From assembly GCF_001676705.1 (NCBI RefSeq), contig NZ_CP016170.1:3782001-3846000 (forward strand): DNA of 64,000 nt, written 5' to 3'. The translations under genes and the position numbers were made by a program. The notes beneath the pieces were generated by a model. The model was not told the DNA's origin. It saw only the letters and a program-made list of their open reading frames with translations, and searched no databases. Source of the stretch: Bordetella bronchialis (lineage in GTDB: Bacteria; Pseudomonadota; Gammaproteobacteria; Burkholderiales; Burkholderiaceae_B). Shown one piece after another: positions 8,583 to 16,964 of the stretch (position 1 is the stretch's first letter; each line of letters starts with the position of its first letter).

Positions 8583-8951
8583 ATGCCAAGAGAGACCTAC
8601 TCCGCGCAGCAAGCCAGGATCGAAAAAGAGATCGATAAGCTACGAAAAAAAGCGGAGGCGCTGCAGATGAAGCGTCGCAAGCCCGTGGTGGCCTCCATCG
8701 TTCGCTCCATGCGGGAATACGATATCACCCCTGAAGAGATTGCCGCGGCGTTCGGCAAGCCCGGGGCGCGGCGTGGTCCGGGCCGCAAGAGCGCGGCCGC
8801 GGCGTCGTCCGCCCCGGTCAAGCGCGCGGTCGCGCCGAAATACCGCCACCCCGACACCAAGGAAACCTGGAGCGGCCGCGGCAAACCGCCACGTTGGCTT
8901 ACCGCGGCGGAAGCCGCCGGTGCATCCCGCGAGAGCTTTCTCATCCAATAG
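8583..8951 (+). CDS. H-NS-like nucleoid-associated protein
   Basis: Small DNA-binding protein of the H-NS histone-like family, 122 residues. An N-terminal coiled-coil oligomerisation segment (about 1-60, rich in Glu/Lys/Arg) is followed by a basic Pro/Gly/Arg/Ala linker containing RRGPGRKSAA. The C-terminal H-NS DNA-binding motif reads YRHPDTKETWSGRGKPPRWL, with the GRGKPPRW core. Start ATG 8583 has AAGGA upstream at slightly long spacing. It is transcribed alone from a strong promoter and ends in an intrinsic terminator (8998-9025). The family silences AT-rich and horizontally acquired genes; the promoter palindrome and local AT richness suggest autoregulation. Which Bordetella paralogue it corresponds to cannot be told. 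Confidence 0.88.
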   Translation: MPRETYSAQQARIEKEIDKLRKKAEALQMKRRKPVVASIVRSMREYDITPEEIAAAFGKPGARRGPGRKSAAAASSAPVKRAVAPKYRHPDTKETWSGRGKPPRWLTAAEAAGASRESFLIQ

Positions 8952-8997
8952 ACAGGAATGGAAGAACCGCCGGCATGGCGGTCCACCTTGCAGACTG

Positions 8998-9025
8998 GCC
9001 CCGTGTTTTCACGGGGCTTTGTCTT
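8998..9025 (+). terminator. Intrinsic terminator after the H-NS-like gene
   Basis: GCCCCGTG and CACGGGGC form a perfect 8-bp stem around a TTTT loop, followed by TTTGTCTT. It lies 47 bp after the stop codon. Confidence 0.85.
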
Positions 9026-9066
9026 TCTGGCGCCAGCTGGCGGCGCGATCGCGAGCCGGCGCCGGT

Positions 9067-9717
9067 CTAAGGCCCGACGTTGTAACGCACCTCGCGCTCG
9101 GAACCATTGTTGGCAGGGAAATCGTCGAAGATCGCGCGCACCAGATAGGGCATCACTTTCAACAGGCGATCGTTATCCGCCACACTATACGCCGTGGCCC
9201 GGTAAACTTCCTTGCCGGCCTGGCTGTTATCGCGTATTTCGACAGTCAGCGTGTTGCGATAGGCGACGGAGGGCACGTCGACCCAATCCGGCCCCCAGAA
9301 GCCGGGCCCCCAGGGCCCCCCCCAATACCGCCCGCCGTAGAAGCCTGGCCCATAGCCGCCATAGAAATAAGGATCGACCGGGCGCCGCACATTCACCTGG
9401 GTCTGCGTCACGCCATACTTGAAAGAGACGTCGAAACGGGCCGGTTGCCCGGCCTGGGCCTCCACCAGCCCGGTCGGGCTGATCCCGCTGCGCACCATGT
9501 CCTGGAAGCTCTGGTATTCCAGATTGTTATTCTGGCTGGGGTCCGCCACCACGAAGCGATAGCGCTGGCCCGTCGCGCCGGCGGGCCATTCCTGGAATGA
9601 GGTCACGCGCGCCGATACGGTAGGCGTGGTCGCGCACCCGGCAAGAAACCCGGCCACGAGCAGCAGGGCAAGCGCCCGCGCATAGCGCCAGGAACGGGAC
9701 AGATCGACTCGATACAT
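9067..9717 (-). CDS. DUF4136 family lipoprotein
   Basis: Predicted outer-membrane lipoprotein of 216 residues with unknown function. A signal peptide ends in the lipobox LAGC with the lipidated cysteine at residue 28; Ala at +2 favours sorting to the outer membrane. The remainder fits DUF4136, including PARFDVSFKYGVTQTQ and a C-terminal part near YLVRAIFDDFPANNG. A Gly/Tyr/Trp/Pro-rich insert occupies about residues 117-147 (YFYGGYGPGFYGG and following), probably a flexible surface loop. The ATG at 9717 has AGGAG five bases upstream. It diverges from pepN and shares a 165-bp intergenic region with it. Confidence 0.85.
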   Translation of the reverse strand: MYRVDLSRSWRYARALALLLVAGFLAGCATTPTVSARVTSFQEWPAGATGQRYRFVVADPSQNNNLEYQSFQDMVRSGISPTGLVEAQAGQPARFDVSFKYGVTQTQVNVRRPVDPYFYGGYGPGFYGGRYWGGPWGPGFWGPDWVDVPSVAYRNTLTVEIRDNSQAGKEVYRATAYSVADNDRLLKVMPYLVRAIFDDFPANNGSEREVRYNVGP

Positions 9718-9882
9718 AACAGCTCCTGCAAAAACGACCGGCGCGCGCCGCGACGCGTCGCTCCCATGCGCGCATCATAATGGCTGGCAATACCGTTGGA
9801 CAGGAAACCGGAAGCAAAGTTTTGCGGACGGCCACAAGCACCGTCCTACAATAGCGTGCACTTCACCTCGACAGGCCCGGCC

Positions 9883-12585
9883 ATGCGTACAGAAACCCCC
9901 GTCACCGTCTACCGCAAGGATTACCAGCCCTATCCCTTCGAAATACCGGAAGTCGCGCTGGCCTTCGACCTGCATCCGGAAACCACCACCGTCACGTCGC
10001 GGCTGACGGTCCGGCGCCGGGCGGATCATGGCGGCGCCCCGCTGAAGCTCGATGGCAGCGAGCTCGAACTGGTTTCGGTGTGCGTGGATGGGCGTCAGTT
10101 GAGTCCCGGCGAGTACACGCTGGACGAACATGCCTTGACGCTGCACGCCCTGCCCGACACCGCCTTGGTCGAAATCGTCAGCCGCTGCCGCCCCGCCGCC
10201 AACTCGACCCTCATGGGCTTGTATGTATCGGGCGGCAATTTCTTCACCCAATGCGAGGCCGAAGGCTTTCGGCGCATCACCTGGTTCGCCGACCGGCCCG
10301 ACGTCATGTCGCGCTACCGCGTTACCCTGCGGGCGGATACCGCTTACCCCGTGCTGCTCAGCAACGGCAACCTGGTGGAACAGCGCACCTTGCCGGACGG
10401 CCGTGCCCAGGCCGTATGGGAAGACCCATACCCCAAGCCGTGCTACCTGTTCGCGCTGGTTGCCGGCCGCTTCACCCATCGCGAAACTCGCCTGAATACG
10501 GTATCGGGACGCGAAGTGCTGCTGCAGGTCTATAGCGACCCCGGCTCCGAGTCCAAAACCGAGTGGGCGCTGGAATCGCTGGTCCGCTCGGTGCGTTGGG
10601 ACGAAACCCGATTCGGCCTGGAACTGGACCTTGACCGGTTCATGGTGGTCGCAGTGCGCGATTTCAATATGGGGGCGATGGAAAACAAAGGCTTGAACAT
10701 TTTCAACGCCGCCTACGTCCTGGCCGACGCGGATACGGCCACCGATGCGAACTACGAGGCCATCGAAGCGGTGATCGGCCATGAATACTTCCATAATTGG
10801 ACGGGCAATCGCGTCACCTGCCGCGACTGGTTCCAACTGAGCCTGAAGGAAGGACTGACGGTTTTCCGCGACCAGGAATTCAGTGCCGACATGATGGCGC
10901 GCGGCCTGGACGCGCAAGCCGCCGCCAGCGCACGCGCCGTCAAGCGTATCGACGACGTCGTCACGTTAAGGGCCGCGCAATTCCCGGAGGATGCGGGCCC
11001 CATGGCGCACCCGATCCGGCCGGAAAGCTATCAGGAAATCGGCAACTTCTATACGGCCACGGTTTACGAGAAGGGCGCCGAAGTCATCCGTATGCAGCAT
11101 ACGCTGCTGGGCGAAGCGGGTTTCCGCGCCGGCATGGACGAGTATTTCCGCCGCCATGACGGCCAGGCGGTGACCTGCGACGATTTTGTCGCGGCCATGG
11201 AGTCGGTATACCAGCGCCAGCATCCGGGGCGCGACCTGCAGGTATTTCGGCGGTGGTATCGCCAGGCCGGCACGCCGCGCGTCACGGTGGCTCTGGATTA
11301 CGATGCGGCGGCACGCCGCTGCACCGTTACGCTGGCGCAGCGGTGCGCGCCCGTAGGCGTGGAAAAGGCCGCCCCCGTGGCGGGCGGCAAACAGCCCTTC
11401 CATATTCCCTTCGCCATGGGCCTGCTCGACCGCTCGGGCAAGCCCATTTCCCTGAAACTCGACGGCAAGGAAACCACCACCGCGCTGCTGGAGCTGACGC
11501 AGGAGCGCCAGCAATGGATTTTCGAGGACGTGCCCAGCGCGCCCATTCCTTCCCTGCTGCGGGGGTTTTCGGCTCCGGTGATTGTCGAGTATCCGTGGAA
11601 TGACGACGAATTGGCCCTGCTGTCGGCGCACGATACCGATCCCTTTGCGCGCTGGGAAGCCGGGCAGGAACTGGCCACCCGGGAAATCCTTCGCCTGACC
11701 GCGTTGCGGCAGGCCGGCGGGCAGTTGAAAGCCAGCGCCGCCTTCATCCAGGCATGGCAAGCCCTGCTCGAAGACCCCGTGCTGGACGCCGCCTATCGCG
11801 CCCGCGCGCTGTCGCTTCCCTCCGAAAAGACGCTTGCCGAGCGCATGTCGGCTATAGATCCTCCCTCGCTGGCCGCCGCCCGCGATTTCCTGCGGGCCGA
11901 GATCGGCAGGCAGCTGGCGGGCGCGTGGCGGCAGGCAATCGCCAATTGCCAGACGCCCGGCCCCTATACCCCGGCTCCCGAGCCGGCCGGCAAACGGGCC
12001 TTGAAGAACATGGCCCTGGGGCACCTGATGGCCGGGGGCGACACCGAAGCCGCGGCATGGGCGGTGGCGCAGTACGAAAACGCCGGCAATATGACAGACC
12101 GCCTGGGCGCCTTGACGGCCCTGGTCAACCACGGCGATGAAGACGTCGCCACCCGGGCGCTGAGCCACTTCTACGAGCAGTGGCAGCACGACCCCCTGGT
12201 CATCGACAAATGGTTCGCCCTGCAGGCGACGGCGCGGTCGACCACGGTCGACACCGTGCGCGGCCTGATGGCGCACCCGGCCTTCACGCTGCGCAATCCC
12301 AATCGCGCGCGCGCGCTGATCTTCCAGTTCTGCCTGAACAATGCCCGCGGCCTGCACGATGCCGCCGGCGCCGGCTACGCCTTCTGGGAAGAACAGGTCC
12401 TGGCGCTGGATGCCTTGAATCCCGAGATCGCGGCGCGGCTGGCGCGCGCCATGGATAACTGGTCGCGCTTCGTTCCTGCCTTGCGCGCGCCGATGCAGGC
12501 GGCGCTGGAACGCGTGCGCGCCCACGCGGGACTGTCGCGCAACGTAAGCGAGATCGTATCCAAGGCGCTGGAATTGGCTGCTTGA
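9883..12585 (+). CDS. pepN: Aminopeptidase N (M1 family)
   Basis: Zinc-dependent cytoplasmic aminopeptidase that removes N-terminal residues from peptides; 900 residues from ATG 9883, slightly longer than E. coli PepN (870). The exopeptidase motif GAMEN is at 264-268 and the zinc motif HEYFH at 300-304, followed by the second glutamate in the usual NxxxxE context. The C-terminal half is the DUF3458 superhelical domain found in bacterial PepN. An upstream in-frame TTG (9796) would add 29 residues unlike the family, so I reject it. A TACAAT hexamer at 9847-9852 may be its -10 element. fbp follows 25 bp downstream. Confidence 0.95.
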   Translation: MRTETPVTVYRKDYQPYPFEIPEVALAFDLHPETTTVTSRLTVRRRADHGGAPLKLDGSELELVSVCVDGRQLSPGEYTLDEHALTLHALPDTALVEIVSRCRPAANSTLMGLYVSGGNFFTQCEAEGFRRITWFADRPDVMSRYRVTLRADTAYPVLLSNGNLVEQRTLPDGRAQAVWEDPYPKPCYLFALVAGRFTHRETRLNTVSGREVLLQVYSDPGSESKTEWALESLVRSVRWDETRFGLELDLDRFMVVAVRDFNMGAMENKGLNIFNAAYVLADADTATDANYEAIEAVIGHEYFHNWTGNRVTCRDWFQLSLKEGLTVFRDQEFSADMMARGLDAQAAASARAVKRIDDVVTLRAAQFPEDAGPMAHPIRPESYQEIGNFYTATVYEKGAEVIRMQHTLLGEAGFRAGMDEYFRRHDGQAVTCDDFVAAMESVYQRQHPGRDLQVFRRWYRQAGTPRVTVALDYDAAARRCTVTLAQRCAPVGVEKAAPVAGGKQPFHIPFAMGLLDRSGKPISLKLDGKETTTALLELTQERQQWIFEDVPSAPIPSLLRGFSAPVIVEYPWNDDELALLSAHDTDPFARWEAGQELATREILRLTALRQAGGQLKASAAFIQAWQALLEDPVLDAAYRARALSLPSEKTLAERMSAIDPPSLAAARDFLRAEIGRQLAGAWRQAIANCQTPGPYTPAPEPAGKRALKNMALGHLMAGGDTEAAAWAVAQYENAGNMTDRLGALTALVNHGDEDVATRALSHFYEQWQHDPLVIDKWFALQATARSTTVDTVRGLMAHPAFTLRNPNRARALIFQFCLNNARGLHDAAGAGYAFWEEQVLALDALNPEIAARLARAMDNWSRFVPALRAPMQAALERVRAHAGLSRNVSEIVSKALELAA

Positions 12586-12610
12586 AGATTATTTGTTCTA
12601 GGAGAATCGC

Positions 12611-13633
12611 TTGAAACGCAAAACCCTAACCCAGTATCTGGTCGAGCAGCAGCGGCAGGCCCAGGCGGTCGGCCCGGAAGTGCGGCTGCTCATTGAAGTG
12701 GTGGCGCGCGCCTGCAAAGCCATCAGCCACGCCGTCAGCAAGGGGGCGCTGGGCGGCGTGCTGGGCAGCCTGGACTCCGAAAACGTGCAAGGCGAAGTGC
12801 AAAAGAAGCTGGATGTCATGTCCAACGAAGTCCTGCTCGAAGCCAACGAATGGGGCGGCCACCTGGCTGCCATGGCCTCGGAGGAAATGGAAACCATCCA
12901 CCTGATCCCCAACCGTTACCCCAAGGGCGAATATCTGTTGCTGTTCGATCCGCTGGACGGCTCCTCCAATATCGACGTCAACGTTTCGATCGGCACGATC
13001 TTTTCGGTGCTGCATGCGCCGCACGATACGCCGGGCCAGCCTGTGACGGAAAAGGACTTCCTGCAGGCCGGCAACAAGCAGGTCGCCGCGGGCTACGCCG
13101 TATATGGCCCGCAAAGCATGCTGGTGCTGACCGTCGGCAATGGCGTGGTGGGCTTCACGCTGGACCGCGAAATGGGCTCCTGGGTGCTGACGCACGAAAA
13201 CATGCGGATTCCGGAGGACACCAAGGAGTTCGCCATCAACATGTCCAATATGCGGCATTGGGCCCCACCGGTAAAACGCTATATCGACGATTGCCTGGCC
13301 GGCAAAACCGGGCCGCGCGGCAAGGACTTCAATATGCGCTGGGTTGCCTCCATGGTGGCCGATGTACACCGCATCCTTACCCGGGGCGGCATCTTCATGT
13401 ATCCCTGGGATGCCCGCGAACCGTCCAAGCCCGGCAAGCTGCGGCTGATGTATGAAGCGAATCCCATGAGCTTCATTGTCGAACAGGCCGGCGGCGCTTC
13501 GATCAATGGCCAGCAACGCATCCTGGATATCGAGCCCAAGCAGCTGCATGAACGGGTCAGCGTCATTTTGGGGTCTCGCAACGAGGTAGAAACGGTTGCG
13601 CGCTACCATCGGGAACACCCGTCGGCGCAGTAG
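12611..13633 (+). CDS. fbp: Fructose-1,6-bisphosphatase class I
   Basis: Gluconeogenic enzyme that converts fructose 1,6-bisphosphate to fructose 6-phosphate; 340 residues, typical class I size. The metal-binding signature [13 protein letters not shown] is clear, as is the C-terminal [18 protein letters not shown] active-site segment. The start is an unusual TTG at 12611, supported by AGGAG ending 6 nt upstream and by the family N-terminus. It lies 25 bp after pepN and is followed by a strong terminator at 13657, so pepN-fbp is probably one transcript. Confidence 0.96.
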   Translation: MKRKTLTQYLVEQQRQAQAVGPEVRLLIEVVARACKAISHAVSKGALGGVLGSLDSENVQGEVQKKLDVMSNEVLLEANEWGGHLAAMASEEMETIHLIPNRYPKGEYLLLFDPLDGSSNIDVNVSIGTIFSVLHAPHDTPGQPVTEKDFLQAGNKQVAAGYAVYGPQSMLVLTVGNGVVGFTLDREMGSWVLTHENMRIPEDTKEFAINMSNMRHWAPPVKRYIDDCLAGKTGPRGKDFNMRWVASMVADVHRILTRGGIFMYPWDAREPSKPGKLRLMYEANPMSFIVEQAGGASINGQQRILDIEPKQLHERVSVILGSRNEVETVARYHREHPSAQ

Positions 13634-13656
13634 CGCGGCCCCCGCCACAAAAGGAA

Positions 13657-13684
13657 ACCGGCGCCCCAGGCGCCGGTTTTTATT
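13657..13684 (+). terminator. Intrinsic terminator of the pepN-fbp operon
   Basis: ACCGGCGCC and GGCGCCGGT form a perfect 9-bp stem with a 3-nt loop, followed by TTTTATT. It starts 23 bp after the fbp stop. Confidence 0.9.
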
Positions 13685-13768
13685 CATGGACCAGGCTCGT
13701 TGCCGCCCCGGCCGCTGGAGCCCGGGCGCCCCGGGCGCCGGCCGCCGGCCGCCGGCATACCGCCCGGT

Positions 13769-13984
13769 TTACTTGACTTCCTGGATCGATTTCACGTCGT
13801 CCTTGTTTATCTGCATATCGCGGCCGTTTTCCTCGTACTGGTACATGCCGGACTTCTTGTCGTACTCCGGCTTGTCCGGTGTCACGATCTGCGAGCCGTC
13901 TCTGGTATTGACGACGGAAGGCGAAGAGCAGCCGGCCAGTATGGCCACGGCGGCGAGCGAGATAGCGGTCAACTTGAGAGTCAT
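13769..13984 (-). CDS. YgdI/YgdR-type small lipoprotein (DUF903)
   Basis: Small envelope lipoprotein of 71 residues. The signal peptide ends in ILAGC with Cys19 as the lipid site. The mature part has the DUF903 pattern: INTRDG-like VNTRDGSQIVTPDKPEYD, then SGMYQYEENGRDMQINKDDVKSI. The ATG at 13984 is chosen because AAGGAG lies 5 nt upstream and the signal peptide then has normal length; longer frames exist but have no support. Function of the family is not established. It faces the pepN-fbp operon tail to tail and is separated from the quinone oxidoreductase gene by 185 bp that hold no visible gene. Confidence 0.85.
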   Translation of the reverse strand: MTLKLTAISLAAVAILAGCSSPSVVNTRDGSQIVTPDKPEYDKKSGMYQYEENGRDMQINKDDVKSIQEVK

Positions 13985-14169
13985 GTCATCTCCTTGCGTG
14001 AGGGACATACTCAATTTATCCAAGCGCGATGCGCATGGCGGTGACCGGATGTGCGGAAAATGCGAGTATCTGTTAATTCCCGGAGAAACATGCCGTTTCT
14101 CCGGCGTTACGATCGCGTTGCAATCCCCGGCCGGCCGGACCGCCCGCAAGCAGCCGGGGAAAATTCACG

Positions 14170-15162
14170 TCAATTATCCAGCGTGAGCACCGTCGCACCC
14201 GTGGTTTTACGCGAGGCCAGCGCGGCCTGGGCGTCGGCCGCCTGCTCTAGCGGATAACGCTGGTCGATACGCATGCGGATTTTCTTCTTCAACACCAGAT
14301 CGAACAGTTCGTCGGACGCTGCCTTCAGCTTGGCCGGCGTATTGACGTGGATGGCCAGCGACGGACGGGTCAGATACAGGCTTCCCTTCTGGTTCAGGAT
14401 GCCCACATTGACGCCCGTGATGGGACCGGAGGCGTTGCCAAAGCTCACCATGAGCCCGCGCGGCTCGATGCAATCCAGGGAGATGTCCCAGGTATCCTTG
14501 CCCACGCCGTCGTAGACCACCGGCACTTTCTTGCCGCCGGTAAGTTCCAGCACGCGTTCAACGACGTTTTCCCGCGAATAATCGATGGTCTGCCAGGCAC
14601 CATGCTCGCGCGCCAGTTCGGCTTTTTCCGGGCTGGAAACGGTGCCGATCAGCTTGACGCCAAGGGCACGGGCCCATTGGCAGGCGATCAACCCGACGCC
14701 GCCGGCCGCCGCGTGGAAAAGGATGGTCTCGTTGCCCTGAAGACGGTATGTCTGGCGGAACAGATACTGCACCGTCAAACCCTTCAGCATCATTGCGGCT
14801 GCCTCGTCGAAACCGATGCCCTTGGGCAGCTGCACGACATTGGCGGCGGGCACGTTGCGCATCTCGGCATAGGCGCCCAAAGGGCTTTGGCCATAGGCCA
14901 CGCGGTCGCCTTTCTTGATATGCGCGACTTCGCTGCCGACGGCCTCGACGATGCCCGCGCCTTCGAAGCCCAGGCCATGCGGCAGCGGATGCGGATACAG
15001 GCCGGTGCGGTAGTAGATGTCGATGAAATTCAAACCCGCGGCGTGCTGGCGTACCGTGACCTCGTTCGGGCCGGGCGGGGGTACCTCCACGTCAACCAAC
15101 TTCAGGACTTCCGGGCCGCCATGCGCCTCCAGTTGGATTGCCTTGACTGTGTTGCTGGCCAT
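14170..15162 (-). CDS. NADPH:quinone oxidoreductase (zeta-crystallin type)
   Basis: Zinc-free medium-chain dehydrogenase/reductase of 330 residues that most likely reduces quinones with NADPH. The N-terminal GroES-like domain begins AIQLEAHGGPEVLKL; the nucleotide-binding loop is ILFHAAAGGVGLIACQWA, and GLTVQYLFRQTY precedes it as in QorA. No catalytic zinc cysteine/histidine set is present. The ATG at 15162 has AAAGGAG six bases upstream. An EamA transporter gene ends 89 bp upstream in the same direction. E. coli QorA is the nearest familiar relative, but the in vivo substrate is unknown. Confidence 0.9.
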   Translation of the reverse strand: MASNTVKAIQLEAHGGPEVLKLVDVEVPPPGPNEVTVRQHAAGLNFIDIYYRTGLYPHPLPHGLGFEGAGIVEAVGSEVAHIKKGDRVAYGQSPLGAYAEMRNVPAANVVQLPKGIGFDEAAAMMLKGLTVQYLFRQTYRLQGNETILFHAAAGGVGLIACQWARALGVKLIGTVSSPEKAELAREHGAWQTIDYSRENVVERVLELTGGKKVPVVYDGVGKDTWDISLDCIEPRGLMVSFGNASGPITGVNVGILNQKGSLYLTRPSLAIHVNTPAKLKAASDELFDLVLKKKIRMRIDQRYPLEQAADAQAALASRKTTGATVLTLDN

Positions 15163-15251
15163 ACAACGCTCCTTTCTTCGCGTTCGTCGTGGATAAGAGG
15201 GAAATAATCAAAGACCGCCAAAGACCGCATGACGCGGCGCACCGTCGCCAT

Positions 15252-16205
15252 TCAAGCCCGCGTCGCGCGGGCGCCGGCCCGCCCGGTGAGGACGAATACG
15301 CCGGCGAGCACGAAAGCGGTACCCGCCAATTGCCAGGCGGTGACGGGTTCGCCCAGAAACCAGTAAGCCAGGAATAACACCGATACCGGCCCCAACATTC
15401 CCAGCTGTGCCGCCAGCGGCGGGCCGATGCGCGACACCGCGCTCATGATCATGAACACCGGCAGGACGGTATTGACGGTGGCATGGATCAGCGACAAGCC
15501 ATAGAAACCGAGAGGCTGGACCAGCACGGATGGCGGATGCACCAGGAAAAACTGGATCAGGCAGGCGATGCTGGAAACCGACATGGCATAGGCCGTCAAG
15601 CGCATCGACCCCACGCGCTTGACCAGTTCTCCCGAACCGATCAGGTACAGGGCGTAGGACAGCGCGGAAGCGAAGACGAAGGCCGAGCCCAGCAGCACCG
15701 CGCTGCCGCCCGTTTGCGCCATATCGTGCGCGAAAACAAGCACGACGCCAAGGTAGGAAAGCAGCAAGGCCAGCCACTGCCGGCCCGCGATGGGCCGCTT
15801 CAACCAGAAGGCGGTGATGAGCAGCACGAGCGTGGGCGCCAGGAACAGGATCAGCCGTTCCAGGCCGACGCTGATATAGCGCAGGCCGAGAAAATCCAGG
15901 AAGCTGGACAGGTAGTAGCCGATCAGGCCAAGGAAGATCACTTTCGCCCGTTCGCCATGGGTCAGCACGGGGATTTCGCCGCGTGCGGCACGACGCGACT
16001 GCCGCCAGCCGATATAGGCGAAGAAAGGCAGCGAGAACAGCATGCGGAATGCGATCAGCGTGACCGCGTCCACCCCGTACTCATAGGTGAACTTGACGAC
16101 GATGGCCTTGCCGGAAAACAGGATGGCCCCCAAGGCGGCCAGAAAAAAACCGACGGCCCGATTGGAAACAGGCGCGGCGGCCGATGTTGCGACAGTGGAA
16201 TTCAT
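15252..16205 (-). CDS. EamA/DMT family transporter
   Basis: Integral membrane protein of 317 residues with about ten hydrophobic segments arranged as two EamA repeats (roughly 18-150 and 165-305), the drug/metabolite transporter fold. These proteins export amino acids, nucleosides or other metabolites; no substrate can be assigned. The start ATG 16205 has no ribosome binding site, but a TAAAAT hexamer ends exactly 7 nt before it, with TGCACA 17 nt further up, so the mRNA may be leaderless. It diverges from marR with a 166-bp gap; whether MarR also controls it is unknown. A quinone oxidoreductase gene follows 89 bp downstream. Confidence 0.85.
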   Translation of the reverse strand: MNSTVATSAAAPVSNRAVGFFLAALGAILFSGKAIVVKFTYEYGVDAVTLIAFRMLFSLPFFAYIGWRQSRRAARGEIPVLTHGERAKVIFLGLIGYYLSSFLDFLGLRYISVGLERLILFLAPTLVLLITAFWLKRPIAGRQWLALLLSYLGVVLVFAHDMAQTGGSAVLLGSAFVFASALSYALYLIGSGELVKRVGSMRLTAYAMSVSSIACLIQFFLVHPPSVLVQPLGFYGLSLIHATVNTVLPVFMIMSAVSRIGPPLAAQLGMLGPVSVLFLAYWFLGEPVTAWQLAGTAFVLAGVFVLTGRAGARATRA

Positions 16206-16212
16206 GCCGGCG

Positions 16213-16241
16213 ATTTTATGTGGCGTGCCGCTTTCTGTGCA
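16213..16241 (-). promoter_or_regulatory. Candidate promoter of the EamA gene, predicted leaderless
   Basis: On the minus strand TGCACA (16241-16236) and TAAAAT (16218-16213) are separated by 17 nt, and the -10 ends 7 nt before the ATG at 16205. Transcription would begin at or next to the start codon. Confidence 0.45.
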
Positions 16242-16335
16242 CGCACTGTTTGTTCTGCTGCGGGGGCCGGCGTTTCACGGCGGGCGCCCAGGCGGGCGGC
16301 CCGCCGGCAGACAGCTTTCCGTAAGAATAGATGCC

Positions 16336-16364
16336 TTGACAATAACTGTCTAAACAATCATTAT
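16336..16364 (+). promoter_or_regulatory. marR promoter with overlapping operator-like dyad
   Basis: TTGACA (16336-16341), a 17-nt spacer and CATTAT (16359-16364) form a strong sigma70 promoter ending 7 nt before the ATG of marR. The motif TAACTGTCTAAACAATCA (16343-16360) fills the spacer and recurs in variant form before the efflux operon at 16902-16919. A repressor bound here would block polymerase. Confidence 0.7.
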
Positions 16365-16371
16365 TCGCTCC

Positions 16372-16872
16372 ATGAACACCCAACCCATTGCCACGTCAGA
16401 GGACTCTCCGCCCTACCGGTGCGACCGCACCCGGGTGGAGGAGAACCCCGGCTACCTGATCCGCCTGGTCTTCAATTCGCTGAATCGGGCGCTGGACCAG
16501 GAGATGGCGCCCCTCGGCCTGACCGCTACCCAGTGGCGGCCGGTCGCAATGGTGGCCCTGGGCCGCGCCGATACGGCCGCCGAACTCGCCCGGCTGAACG
16601 AAGTGGACACGGGGGCGATGACCCGTACGCTGGATAGGCTGGAGGCCAAGAAATTGCTGCGCCGCAAGCGCAGCGAGCAAGACCGCAGGGTCGTCAAGAT
16701 CGAGCTCACCGAGGAAGGCCAGGCAATGGTGCGCGAAATCCCGGCCAACATCGCGCGTACCGTCAACCACTACCTGCGCGGTTTCTCCGAAAAAGAGGTC
16801 GAGTTGCTGACGCACTTCCTGCGCCGCATGCTGGCCAATGGTTCGGCACCGGTTCCACCGGCGAAGGCCTGA
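16372..16872 (+). CDS. MarR-family transcriptional regulator
   Basis: Winged-helix repressor of 166 residues. The recognition region reads ADTAAELARLNEVDTGAMTRTLDRLEAKKLLRRKRSEQDRRVVKIELTEEG in outline, with the conserved wing motif DRR. It precedes a nodT-emrA-emrB efflux operon in the same direction, the standard layout for a local repressor such as EmrR that is released by phenolic or drug-like ligands. Two related operator-like sites, one in its own promoter and one before the efflux genes, suggest it represses both. No ribosome binding site is seen; the -10 element ends 7 nt before the ATG, pointing to a leaderless mRNA. Confidence 0.9.
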   Translation: MNTQPIATSEDSPPYRCDRTRVEENPGYLIRLVFNSLNRALDQEMAPLGLTATQWRPVAMVALGRADTAAELARLNEVDTGAMTRTLDRLEAKKLLRRKRSEQDRRVVKIELTEEGQAMVREIPANIARTVNHYLRGFSEKEVELLTHFLRRMLANGSAPVPPAKA

Positions 16873-16901
16873 AGGCGGGACAACACTTTTTTTCGCCCAA
16901 A

Positions 16902-16919
16902 TAGTTGCCTAGTCAGTTA
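16902..16919 (+). promoter_or_regulatory. Second operator-like site, upstream of the efflux operon
   Basis: TAGTTGCCTAGTCAGTTA is an imperfect dyad centred on CTAG. Aligned with 16343-16360 it gives TANNTGNCTANNCANTNA, so the two sites share the same invariant positions and spacing. It lies between the marR stop and nodT, where the efflux promoter is expected. Confidence 0.55.
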
Positions 16920-16964
16920 ATTCCTGGTCAATAAACACAAACCGCTTACTCCCCGACCGCAGTC

